From NCBI GenBank assembly GCA_902363045.1, contig CABIYX010000018.1, positions 1 through 6,867 of the forward strand: a DNA stretch of 6,867 nucleotides, written 5' to 3'. The DNA is from Clostridiales bacterium (GTDB taxonomy: Bacteria; Bacillota; Clostridia; Oscillospirales; Oscillospiraceae). How positions within the stretch are numbered: position 1 is the first letter of the stretch; each line of letters begins with the position of its first letter. The notes beneath the pieces are model-generated. The model searched no databases. It saw only the letters and a program-made list of their open reading frames with translations, and was not told the DNA's origin. The position numbers and the translations under genes were made by a program. Of this stretch, positions 1-5,531 are shown piece after piece.

Positions 1-1
1 C

Positions 2-76
2 CGCCGCTCCAATAACTTCCCCATGAGACCTTTGGGATGGCTTTCTCCTCTGGAGTTCACCGTCCAAGATGTTTGA
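2..76 (+). CDS. C-terminal tail of an unidentified protein, possibly a DDE transposase (partial, 5' end outside window)
   Basis: An open plus-strand frame enters from the left edge and ends at TGA 74-76, leaving only 24 residues. It includes NNFPMRPLGWLSPLEF. A run of Asn, Pro, Arg, then Leu-Gly-Trp/Tyr, Ser/Thr-Pro and Glu-Phe/Val close to the C-terminus is typical of the end of the integrase-core domain in transposases of the IS3, IS21 and IS30 type. This supports, but does not prove, that an insertion sequence lies just left of the window. It would be convergent with the minus-strand oxidoreductase gene, and the hairpin at 87-120 lies between them. Alternatives are a short chance frame or an unrelated protein. 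No inverted terminal repeat can be recognised to its right. The family assignment is inference from a very short piece. Confidence 0.4.
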   Translation, partial: RRSNNFPMRPLGWLSPLEFTVQDV

Positions 77-86
77 CAAACCTACA

Positions 87-120
87 AACCGGGGGCCGCG
101 GTTTTGTGCGGCCCCCGGTT
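87..120 (-). terminator. Intrinsic terminator after the oxidoreductase gene
   Basis: A perfect 13-bp inverted repeat (AACCGGGGGCCGC at 87-99, GCGGCCCCCGGTT at 108-120) surrounds an 8-nt loop. On the minus strand it lies 25 bases after the stop codon at 146 and is followed by TTGTAGGTTTGTC, a broken U-rich tail. The plus-strand side has no T-run, so termination should mainly serve the leftward operon. A convergent plus-strand gene ending at 76 could also meet this hairpin. Confidence 0.8.
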
Positions 121-145
121 CGGAGCAAACGTATCTCTCGCGCGC

Positions 146-742
146 TCAGTCTTTCAGCATCTCCGCCAGCGCCGCGGCCCGGTCCTCCGCCTCCCTCAGG
201 ATGGCCTCCGGGTCATTTTCCCGGATGTCCAGCCCCTCGGCGGACAGACAGTGGGCGGCAGGGATGCCGAACATCTGACCCAGCCCCCTCACATAGTCGA
301 AGCCGAAGTTCTTCCCCTCCAGGGGGCCGCCTGCGGTGGTGATATAGACCAGCTCCTTCGCCCGGCACAGCCCCTCCTGCACCCCCGCCTGGGTGTAGTG
401 GAAGGTAATCCCCAGAGTACAGGTCCACTCCAGGTAGATCTTCAGCGCCGCCGGGAAGGTCATGTCCCAGTCCGGAGCGGCGATCACCACCAGGTCGGCC
501 TGGGCCATCTCCCGGGCCGGCTCGAACATGGGGCCGCCGATGTCCGCCTCCGCCCGCCGGTCCCGCTCCTGGGCCAGCGCCCCGGTGAGCACCGGCAGCT
601 CACACCCCGTCAGCTCCCGCTCCTTGACCGCCGCCTCCGGCCATCTGGACCGGCAGGCCGCCAGAAAGGCCTGGCTCAGACGCCAGGTGCGGGACTGCTC
701 CGGCCCCCGCATACACGCGTTGACAAATAAGATCTGTTTCAT
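146..742 (-). CDS. Flavodoxin-fold NAD(P)H-dependent oxidoreductase (azoreductase/quinone reductase-like)
   Basis: A 198-residue protein, close to the roughly 200 residues usual for the AzoR/NQO1-like Flavodoxin_2 family. These cytoplasmic FMN proteins use NADH or NADPH to reduce quinones, azo dyes or other acceptors. The N-terminus MKQILFVNACMRG (1-13) followed by SRTWRLSQ is the first beta strand and phosphate-binding loop. Residues 83-108 give the strand DLVVIAAP, then PDWDMTFPAALKIYLEW, the FMN ring-binding loop and dimer helix. GITFHYT (111-117) and ELVYITTAGGP (130-140) match the family's 'TFxYT' and 'xxITxRGG' segments. The start at 742 has GAGGAG seven bases upstream, overlapping the end of the pyruvate-kinase-like gene. 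Only 11 bases separate the two genes, so they are surely co-transcribed. The physiological acceptor cannot be told from sequence. Confidence 0.82.
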   Translation of the reverse strand: MKQILFVNACMRGPEQSRTWRLSQAFLAACRSRWPEAAVKERELTGCELPVLTGALAQERDRRAEADIGGPMFEPAREMAQADLVVIAAPDWDMTFPAALKIYLEWTCTLGITFHYTQAGVQEGLCRAKELVYITTAGGPLEGKNFGFDYVRGLGQMFGIPAAHCLSAEGLDIRENDPEAILREAEDRAAALAEMLKD

Positions 743-753
743 TTCACCACTCC

Positions 754-1746
754 TCATTCCATTGTGCTCCCGGCACACAAAGCGCTCCGGGCCGTTTTCA
801 CCAGATACTCCATCGCCTGCACCGGATAGCGGCCCACCGCCGTCTCCCCGGTGAGCATCAGGGCGTCCGAGCCGTCCAGCACCGCGTTGTAGATGTCGCA
901 CACCTCCGCCCGGGTGGGCACCGCACGCTGCTCCATGGACCACAGCAGCTGGGTCACCACAAAGAAGGACCGCCCCGCCGCCCGGCAGCGGGCGGCGATA
1001 TGCTTCTGGGTGGCTGGCAGCTCCCACAGAGGCATACTGTTCCCCAGATCGCCCCGGGCAATGCAGATCACATCGGCTTCTCCAATGATCTCATCCAGCT
1101 TCTCCATGCCCTGCCGGTTCTCGATCTTGGCCATCGCCCGCACTCGCTCCAGACCGCGCTCCGCCAGAGCCCCGCGCAGGACCGCCAGGTCCTCCGCCCC
1201 CCGGACAAAGGGCTGGAGCACATCGGTCACCCCGCACCGGGCCGCCCAGTCCAGGTTCCTCCGATCCTCCTCCGTCAGGGCGGGGGTGTCCGGCTGGACC
1301 CCCAGGATCGCCATGCTCTTCCGGCTCTTGAGCAATCCCCCCCGCTCCACCCGGCACAGCAGGGCGTCCGGACGCCGCTCCGTCACTGTCAGCAGCAGGG
1401 CGCTGTCGTCCAGAGAGATCTCATCCCCCGTCCGGGCGGACGCCACTGCGGCGGCGGGCACGGGGATCCCTCCCGCACCCAGCAGGACCTCCGTCCCCTC
1501 ATCCATTGTGACCGGCTCCTTCAGCGTCCCCACCCGCAGCTCCGGGCCCTGGAGATCCACGATCAGCCGGGCCTCCACCCCCGCCTGCCGGGCCGCGGGC
1601 CAAAACCGCTCCTCCAGCAGAGGGGCGCACGCCTCCAGCGTGGTGTGGGACAGGTTCAGCCGCGCGCCTGTCATCCCCGCCCGGAACAGCTTCTCCAGTG
1701 TCTCCCGCTCCCAGCAGGCGTCCCCCAGTGTACCGTAAAATTCCAT
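754..1746 (-). CDS. pyk: Short pyruvate-kinase-like protein lacking the C-terminal domain
   Basis: A 330-residue relative of pyruvate kinase, which makes pyruvate and ATP from phosphoenolpyruvate and ADP. Usual bacterial enzymes have about 470-590 residues. The A domain starts almost at residue 1 (YGTLGDAC replaces the usual CTIGPAS), then ARLNLSH (28-34). The B domain begins near DLQGPELRVG (64-73), and the A domain resumes at LKSRKS (139-144). It contains AKIEN (206-210), ARGDLG (230-235), VTQLL (264-268) and PTRAEVCDIYNAVLDG (277-292). Conserved catalytic and metal residues are present: R29, N31, S33, D64, R71, K207, E209, D233 and T265. The sequence stops soon after the barrel, so the allosteric C domain is absent. 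Oddities are G to S after KSRK, VEI to NSM after RGDLG, and E to W269. The ATG at 1746 is chosen because GGAGGAA lies just upstream; a longer frame to 1809 would span the promoter. It is probably a second, specialised pyruvate kinase or a divergent homologue; activity is inferred. Confidence 0.85.
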   Translation of the reverse strand: MEFYGTLGDACWERETLEKLFRAGMTGARLNLSHTTLEACAPLLEERFWPAARQAGVEARLIVDLQGPELRVGTLKEPVTMDEGTEVLLGAGGIPVPAAAVASARTGDEISLDDSALLLTVTERRPDALLCRVERGGLLKSRKSMAILGVQPDTPALTEEDRRNLDWAARCGVTDVLQPFVRGAEDLAVLRGALAERGLERVRAMAKIENRQGMEKLDEIIGEADVICIARGDLGNSMPLWELPATQKHIAARCRAAGRSFFVVTQLLWSMEQRAVPTRAEVCDIYNAVLDGSDALMLTGETAVGRYPVQAMEYLVKTARSALCAGSTME

Positions 1747-1780
1747 GTGTCCTTCCTCCCGCCTGTTTGGCTTTTCTTCT

Positions 1781-1809
1781 ATTATGGCCCACTTTCCAGC
1801 TGCCGTCAA
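1781..1809 (-). promoter_or_regulatory. Sigma-A promoter of the pyruvate-kinase-like/oxidoreductase operon
   Basis: Read on the minus strand, TTGACG (1809-1804) is followed by a 17-base spacer and CATAAT (1786-1781). Each hexamer differs from consensus at one position. The start of transcription should fall near 1774, leaving a leader of about 28 bases before the ATG at 1746, which includes the GGAGGAA ribosome site. It lies just beyond the terminator that closes the prmA operon, so this operon appears to be an independent transcription unit. Confidence 0.75.
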
Positions 1810-1824
1810 CGGTCACACAGACAG

Positions 1825-1853
1825 AACGGGCGGAGCCACCGGCTCCGCCCGTT
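1825..1853 (-). terminator. Intrinsic terminator after prmA
   Basis: A perfect 13-bp stem (AACGGGCGGAGCC at 1825-1837, GGCTCCGCCCGTT at 1841-1853) has a 3-base loop. It begins 17 bases after the prmA stop codon. On the minus strand it is preceded by an A-rich stretch and followed by CTGTCTGTGTG, a moderately U-rich tail. On the plus strand it is followed by TTTT, so it could stop transcription in both directions. It separates prmA from the pyruvate-kinase-like operon. Confidence 0.8.
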
Positions 1854-1870
1854 TTACGATACCTTCCTCT

Positions 1871-2815
1871 TCAGGCCAGGACTGCCTCCAGAGCAGCCCA
1901 GCCGTTCCGCTCCCGCTTCTGGGTCACCCGCAGGCCGCTGCGGGCCAGGGCCTCCTCCACCTCGTGGGCCCGGCTGTCAATGATGCCGGAGCAGAGAAAC
2001 ACCCCCCCCTCGGCCAGCAGGCCGGGCACCTGGGGCGCCAGGGGGATGATGACGTCGGCCACGATGTTGGCCAGCACCAACTGGTAGCGCGCTTGGGCCA
2101 GTTCTGCCGCCAGAGCCCGGTCGGTGAGCACATCCCCCGCCCGGACGGTATAGCGGTCCTTCCCGATCCCATTGAGAGCGGCGTTCTCATAGGCCACATC
2201 CACCGCCTTGGGGTCGATGTCTACCGCAGAGGCCCGCTCTGCCCCCAGTACCAGGGCCGCGATGGACAGGATGCCGCTGCCGCAGCCCAGATCCAGCACC
2301 CGGTCTCCCTCCCGGGTATGGGCCTCCACCCCCTCCAGACACAGCTGGGTGGAGGCGTGGGACCCCGTCCCGAAGGTGAGCCCCGGGTTCAGATAGAAGG
2401 GGACCCGTCCCTGGGGGACCGGCTCCTCCCGCTCCCACTGGGGGACCACATAGAGGCGTTCCCCGATGGACAGCGGTTTATAGTACTTCTGCCAGCTGTA
2501 CGCCCAGTCGTTGTCCACCAGGGTTCGGGTGGTGTACTCACACTCCAGGCCCCGGGTGTACCGCTCCAGCTGGGTCCGGCCGTCCGCGTCGTCCGTGACA
2601 TAGAACTTCACCCGGGTGACCCCCCGCATCCACTCCATCAGTTCCTGGTCCACATAGTCCCAATACTGCCGGTTCTGCTCCAGAAACTGCTGGAACTCTG
2701 CCTCGTCCTCAATGACCAGCCCTGTCATCCCCGCCGCGGTCAGCTTGGCCGTGATCTCATCCAGCCGCTCCGGAGTGGTGTTGATGGCCACCTCCAGCCA
2801 TTTGATCTCATCCAT
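1871..2815 (-). CDS. prmA: Ribosomal protein L11 methyltransferase
   Basis: A 314-residue protein of the usual PrmA length. PrmA uses S-adenosylmethionine to trimethylate amino groups of ribosomal protein L11 in the cytoplasm. The N-terminal substrate-recognition domain (about 1-95) opens with MDEIKWLEVAINTT. A linker holds DWAYSWQKYYKP (103-114), matching the family's DWxxxWKxYYKP. The methyltransferase domain has LTFGTGSHASTQLCLE (146-161), SAM-binding motif I VLDLGCGSGILSIAA (173-187), the acidic end of beta 2 AVDIDPKAV (197-205) and LANI (248-251), the PrmA form of motif IV. The start at 2815 is preferred because AAGGA lies eight bases upstream; an in-frame ATG at 2839 would place that ribosome site inside the coding region. 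The gap after degV is 45 bases with no terminator, so it is probably the last gene of the DUF1836-degV-prmA operon. Confidence 0.96.
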   Translation of the reverse strand: MDEIKWLEVAINTTPERLDEITAKLTAAGMTGLVIEDEAEFQQFLEQNRQYWDYVDQELMEWMRGVTRVKFYVTDDADGRTQLERYTRGLECEYTTRTLVDNDWAYSWQKYYKPLSIGERLYVVPQWEREEPVPQGRVPFYLNPGLTFGTGSHASTQLCLEGVEAHTREGDRVLDLGCGSGILSIAALVLGAERASAVDIDPKAVDVAYENAALNGIGKDRYTVRAGDVLTDRALAAELAQARYQLVLANIVADVIIPLAPQVPGLLAEGGVFLCSGIIDSRAHEVEEALARSGLRVTQKRERNGWAALEAVLA

Positions 2816-2860
2816 AGTATGATTCCTTCCCCATGTCATGATAATGTCAGCCGGAGCCCC

Positions 2861-3733
2861 TCAGCGCTCCGACCCCAGATAGAACAGGGCCAGCGTTCCC
2901 GGCCCGGCGTGGGCTCCGATGACCGGCCCAATGTAGTTGATCTGAATATCCCGGGTCCCGAAGCGCTCCCGCACCATCTCCGCCACCTTGTCCGCATCCC
3001 CGCGGCAGTCCCCGTGGCTGATGAACACAGTCTCCCGGCCCTCGTCTGTCACCGTCTTTTCCATCCGGTCCACCAGAGCCTTCAGGGAGGCATGGCGCCC
3101 CCTGGCCTTCCCAACAGCGGTCAGTTTGCCCTCCTGGTCCACATGGAGCAGCGGCTTGATCTGGAGCATGGAGCCCAGCACAGCCGTGGTGGCCGTGATC
3201 CGCCCGCCCCGCTTCAAAAATTTCAGATCCTGTACAGTGAACTGGTGGCACACCGCCTGCTTGTGGGCCTCCGCCCAGTCCCGGACCTCCTCAATGGAGC
3301 GGCCCTTCTTCTGCTCCCGGGCGGCCAGCCAGACCAGCAGCCCCTGCCCCAGGGAGGCACACAGGGTATCCACCACATAGAGCTTCCGCTGGGGATACTG
3401 CTCCCGCAGCTCTTCCGCGGCCACCTCGGCAGAATTACAGGTCGTGGACAGCCCAGAGGAGAACGCCAGGATGAGCACATCCTTCCCCGCCCGGAGCAGG
3501 GGCTCCACCGCCTCGGTATAGGCCGCCACATTGACGGCGGAGGTGGTGGCCAGTTCCCCCGCCCGGAGCATATCGTAAAACAGCGCCGGGTCCATCTCCC
3601 GGTTGTCCGGCGTGTTCTGATAGGTCCCCCCCTGGATGGTAAAACTCAGGGGCAGGACGGTCACACCGGCCTCCCGGACCATTTCCGCGCTCAGGTCAGC
3701 GGAGGAGTCGGTCAGGATCACATAATCAGGCAT
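2861..3733 (-). CDS. DegV family fatty-acid-binding protein
   Basis: A 290-residue DegV protein, near the family's typical 280 residues. Related FakB proteins bind a fatty acid and present it to the kinase FakA, forming acyl phosphate for phospholipid synthesis. Family motifs appear in order: YVILTDSSADLS (4-15), the fatty-acid-contacting segment AFSSGLSTTCNSA (90-102), QDLKFLKRGGRI (168-179), LQIKPLL (190-196), VFISHGD (236-242) and the C-terminal GPVIGAHAGPGTLALFY (269-285). The ribosome site AAGGAGG lies seven bases before the ATG. Neither fakA nor plsX is visible in the window, so the partner kinase must be encoded elsewhere if this is a true FakB. The ligand cannot be read from the sequence. 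It sits 69 bases after the DUF1836 gene and 45 bases before prmA on the same strand, probably in one transcript. Confidence 0.95.
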   Translation of the reverse strand: MPDYVILTDSSADLSAEMVREAGVTVLPLSFTIQGGTYQNTPDNREMDPALFYDMLRAGELATTSAVNVAAYTEAVEPLLRAGKDVLILAFSSGLSTTCNSAEVAAEELREQYPQRKLYVVDTLCASLGQGLLVWLAAREQKKGRSIEEVRDWAEAHKQAVCHQFTVQDLKFLKRGGRITATTAVLGSMLQIKPLLHVDQEGKLTAVGKARGRHASLKALVDRMEKTVTDEGRETVFISHGDCRGDADKVAEMVRERFGTRDIQINYIGPVIGAHAGPGTLALFYLGSER

Positions 3734-3802
3734 TGCACAACCTCCTTGATCGTATCGGTCATCTCACAGGACACACGCTCCGCCGGGGCGGGGCGCTTCC
3801 CA

Positions 3803-4336
3803 TCACTTCTTTCCCTTGGTCCGGTGCTCCCCCTCCGGCGGCTGGAGGATGTCCAGCAGACGGGCGCAGGCCAGCTGCGCGGCATAGCTGCGCAGGGCCA
3901 GATCCAGGGCCATCCGGGCCAGGTCCTCCCGCTGTGCGGCGGGATCAATGCCGGCCGCGGCGTCTGTGAGCGCCCGGTCCAGGGCCGCGCAGAAGTACTG
4001 GTACAGCTCCTCCGGCGTCTTTCCCCGCTCCTCTCCCGCCGCGATGAGGATCCCTGTGTCCCGGACAGACAGCACCTTTTTCAGGGCGCACACCGCCGTC
4101 AGATAGCCCAAATGGATGGGACCGTACCGCTTCCCGGACGCCCGGGGCACCAGTCCCTCCTTAATATAGTTGTTCACCATGGCAGAGGTCAGGGCCTCGC
4201 TGTCATCAAAGTGGATCAGCTGGCGGGGCAGATAGGAGATGATCTGATCCATATACAGGGCGATGTCCGGCAGCTCCCGCCAATTGGCCGGACGCTCCCG
4301 CTCCAGACGTTGTTTCAGGTCCAGCAGCTCTTCCAT
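3803..4336 (-). CDS. DUF1836 family protein, probable helix-turn-helix regulator
   Basis: A 177-residue protein recognised as DUF1836 (PF08876), a Firmicute family with a MerR-like N-terminal DNA-binding fold and no experimentally settled role that I know of. The family signature is seen as LPDIALYMDQIISYL (22-36), LTSAMVNNYIKEGLVP (49-64), the putative recognition region, and GKRYGPIHLGYLTAVCALKK (68-87). After about residue 90 the protein is alpha-helical and Ala-rich, ending in a basic tail, TKGKK. There is no signal peptide or membrane segment, so it is presumably cytoplasmic. AGGGGAG lies six bases before the ATG. It is the first gene before degV and prmA, and an inverted repeat overlaps its probable promoter, consistent with autoregulation. 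The regulator role is inferred from fold and context. Confidence 0.85.
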   Translation of the reverse strand: MEELLDLKQRLERERPANWRELPDIALYMDQIISYLPRQLIHFDDSEALTSAMVNNYIKEGLVPRASGKRYGPIHLGYLTAVCALKKVLSVRDTGILIAAGEERGKTPEELYQYFCAALDRALTDAAAGIDPAAQREDLARMALDLALRSYAAQLACARLLDILQPPEGEHRTKGKK

Positions 4337-4413
4337 ACCCTTCTCCCCTTCTCGTTGGTCTCTCCCGTCTCTGTCCGGATGCTCCGGGGCGCAGGCGGGA
4401 TGATCTGATCTCT

Positions 4414-4445
4414 ATTATGCTATCACGCCATAATCAAAAACACAA
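4414..4445 (-). promoter_or_regulatory. Possible promoter with inverted repeat upstream of the DUF1836 gene
   Basis: Minus-strand CATAAT (4419-4414) is a good -10 hexamer, but no good -35 lies 17 bases away. The nearest candidate is TTGTGT (4445-4440), with a 20-base spacer. An inverted repeat, ATTATG at 4414-4419 and CATAAT at 4429-4434, separated by nine bases, overlaps the -10 and spacer. Long-spacer promoters with a dyad in the spacer are a hallmark of MerR-type regulation. The resemblance is suggestive only. Confidence 0.4.
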
Positions 4446-4448
4446 CTC

Positions 4449-5378
4449 TCAGTTTCCGCGGCGCTCCAGCCGGCGGCGCAGACGCTCCAGGGCGGGCTGA
4501 TGGGCAGTGGACCGCATCCCCGGGAAGGCCCGCAGCAGACGTCTCTGACCGAAGATGCGGCTCTGTCTGACCTCATCCAGCCGGGCCCGCAGAGCACGCA
4601 GCTCACGTTCACGCTGCTCCAGCCACTCTGCCTGGTCCATCTGGAGCTGGAACCTGCGCTGGGCCAGGGAGTCCCGCACCTCCTCCAAGCCATCCTGGAG
4701 CTCCGCTCTGTGGGCAGCCAGCACCTCCCGTAGATCATCCAGTTCCTCCTGGAGGTCCGCCCGCAGACCGTCCCCGATCTCCACGGCGTCCAGCACCCGG
4801 TCAGCCAAGTTCTCCCCCAGCTCGTTGGACATCTCTTTGATGCCGGCAGCCAGCTCGTCCAGCTGACTCAGCTGGCGGTTTATCCGGGCAATGGTGCGCA
4901 CCGTGGCGGCCAGATCCACCGCCATAGTCACAGAAAAGAGGATCAGCAGCCCCACTCCCACGGGGTGTGGGATCGTCCGGATACACCACAGTACAGAAGG
5001 ATGCACCAGCTTGACCACAAACAGACAGGCCAGCCCCCAGGCAGCGGAAAATCGCAGGCAGATATACCCACCCAAGTTAAAAGGCTCTTGTGAGTAGTCC
5101 CACCACCGCTGATGAAACAGCCGCTCGAGTGCAAAGCCAGTCAGCCATTCCAACAGAGACGTCAGAGCCACCGATCCAAGAAAGAGCAGCAGCAGATTCC
5201 CTCTCAGAGGCTCCAATACCCACAGCACAATGACCATACCGAAGCCGTAAACCGGACAAACCGGCCCGTTGAGGAACCCCCGGTTGACGAACCGCCCGGA
5301 CTTGAGGGCGGCATAGCTCACCTCGGTGCACCAGCCCAGAAAGGCATAGATAAAAAAGAGCCAAAGCAACGGATACAT
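4449..5378 (-). CDS. PF06541 ('CmpB-like', putative ABC transporter permease) membrane protein with C-terminal coiled coil
   Basis: A 309-residue protein. Residues 1-160 form the membrane region, with about five hydrophobic segments near 2-20, 42-56, 60-82, 108-126 and 139-158. The family's conserved stretches are clear: FLGWCTEVSYAALKSGRFVN (13-32) with NRGFLNGPVCPVYGFG (32-47), and RWWDYSQEPFNLGGYICLRF (91-110). From about 162 to 305 the protein is highly charged, rich in Glu, Arg, Leu and Gln with heptad-like spacing, so a long cytoplasmic coiled coil is likely. The family is labelled a putative ABC permease, but no ATPase or binding-protein gene is nearby and its real role is unknown. GGGGAGG lies five bases before the chosen ATG. 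A longer open frame to 5510 runs through the promoter and the rpmF terminator, so it was not used. Confidence 0.87.
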   Translation of the reverse strand: MYPLLWLFFIYAFLGWCTEVSYAALKSGRFVNRGFLNGPVCPVYGFGMVIVLWVLEPLRGNLLLLFLGSVALTSLLEWLTGFALERLFHQRWWDYSQEPFNLGGYICLRFSAAWGLACLFVVKLVHPSVLWCIRTIPHPVGVGLLILFSVTMAVDLAATVRTIARINRQLSQLDELAAGIKEMSNELGENLADRVLDAVEIGDGLRADLQEELDDLREVLAAHRAELQDGLEEVRDSLAQRRFQLQMDQAEWLEQRERELRALRARLDEVRQSRIFGQRRLLRAFPGMRSTAHQPALERLRRRLERRGN

Positions 5379-5428
5379 AAGGGCCTCCCCGCCGCACCGG
5401 ACGCATCCGGAGCCGTTCAATTCGTCAT

Positions 5429-5457
5429 AGTATAACGCCAACCGGAAAAAAAGTCCA
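5429..5457 (-). promoter_or_regulatory. Sigma-A promoter of the PF06541 membrane protein gene
   Basis: On the minus strand TGGACT (5457-5452) is followed by 17 bases and TATACT (5434-5429). The -10 matches consensus at five of six positions and the -35 at four of six. Transcription would start near 5422, giving a leader of about 44 bases. It is located after the rpmF terminator, which makes this gene transcriptionally separate from yceD-rpmF. Confidence 0.65.
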
Positions 5458-5489
5458 GTATTTTGTGACGAACGCCCGGAAGGAGCATG

Positions 5490-5520
5490 AAAAAAGACCG
5501 CTGTGGACACAGCAGTCTTT
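5490..5520 (-). terminator. Intrinsic terminator after rpmF
   Basis: The arms at 5509-5520 and 5493-5504 form a 12-bp stem on the minus strand, AAAGACTGCTGT with ACAGCGGTCTTT, containing one U-G wobble and a GTCC loop. The stem merges into a run of six T (5495-5490). It begins 11 bases after the rpmF stop codon. The wobble becomes a mismatch on the other strand, which fits leftward use. Confidence 0.9.
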
Positions 5521-5531
5521 CTTCCCGCAAA

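Noticed and set aside
104..730. A 208-codon plus-strand frame opposite the oxidoreductase gene
   Set aside because: It is antisense to a clear flavodoxin-fold gene, has no domain signature or ribosome site, and shows the same Pro/Arg/Gln/His-rich composition as the other shadow frames.
146..1027. A 293-codon frame that would extend the oxidoreductase N-terminally into the pyruvate-kinase-like gene
   Set aside because: The extra 95 residues are the out-of-frame shadow of the upstream gene. The family start motif MKQILFVNA and a GAGGAG site fix the start at 742.
754..1809. Extension of the pyruvate-kinase-like protein by 21 residues
   Set aside because: The added region carries the promoter and the GGAGGAA ribosome site of the shorter start at 1746 and has no similarity to pyruvate kinase.
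3781..3800. GC-rich near-palindrome between the DUF1836 gene and degV as a terminator
   Set aside because: The loop would be only two bases, one pair is mismatched on the transcribed strand, and no T-run follows. It is more likely composition in a GC-rich gap.
4375..4387. Five-bp hairpin CCGGA-TGC-TCCGG in the leader of the DUF1836 gene
   Set aside because: It is short, has no T-run and resembles no known riboswitch; such repeats are frequent at this GC content.
1745..4408. An 887-codon open frame on the plus strand opposite prmA, degV and the DUF1836 gene
   Set aside because: It is antisense to three well-recognised genes. Its translation is a low-complexity mix rich in Pro, Gly, Arg, Gln and His with no domain, and it has no ribosome site. 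High GC at third codon positions removes stops from this frame, so the length is a composition effect.
4449..5510. An N-terminal extension of the PF06541 protein by 44 residues
   Set aside because: It would run across the rpmF terminator and a good -10/-35 pair. The family normally begins directly with the hydrophobic segment starting MYPLLWLFFIY, which has its own ribosome site.
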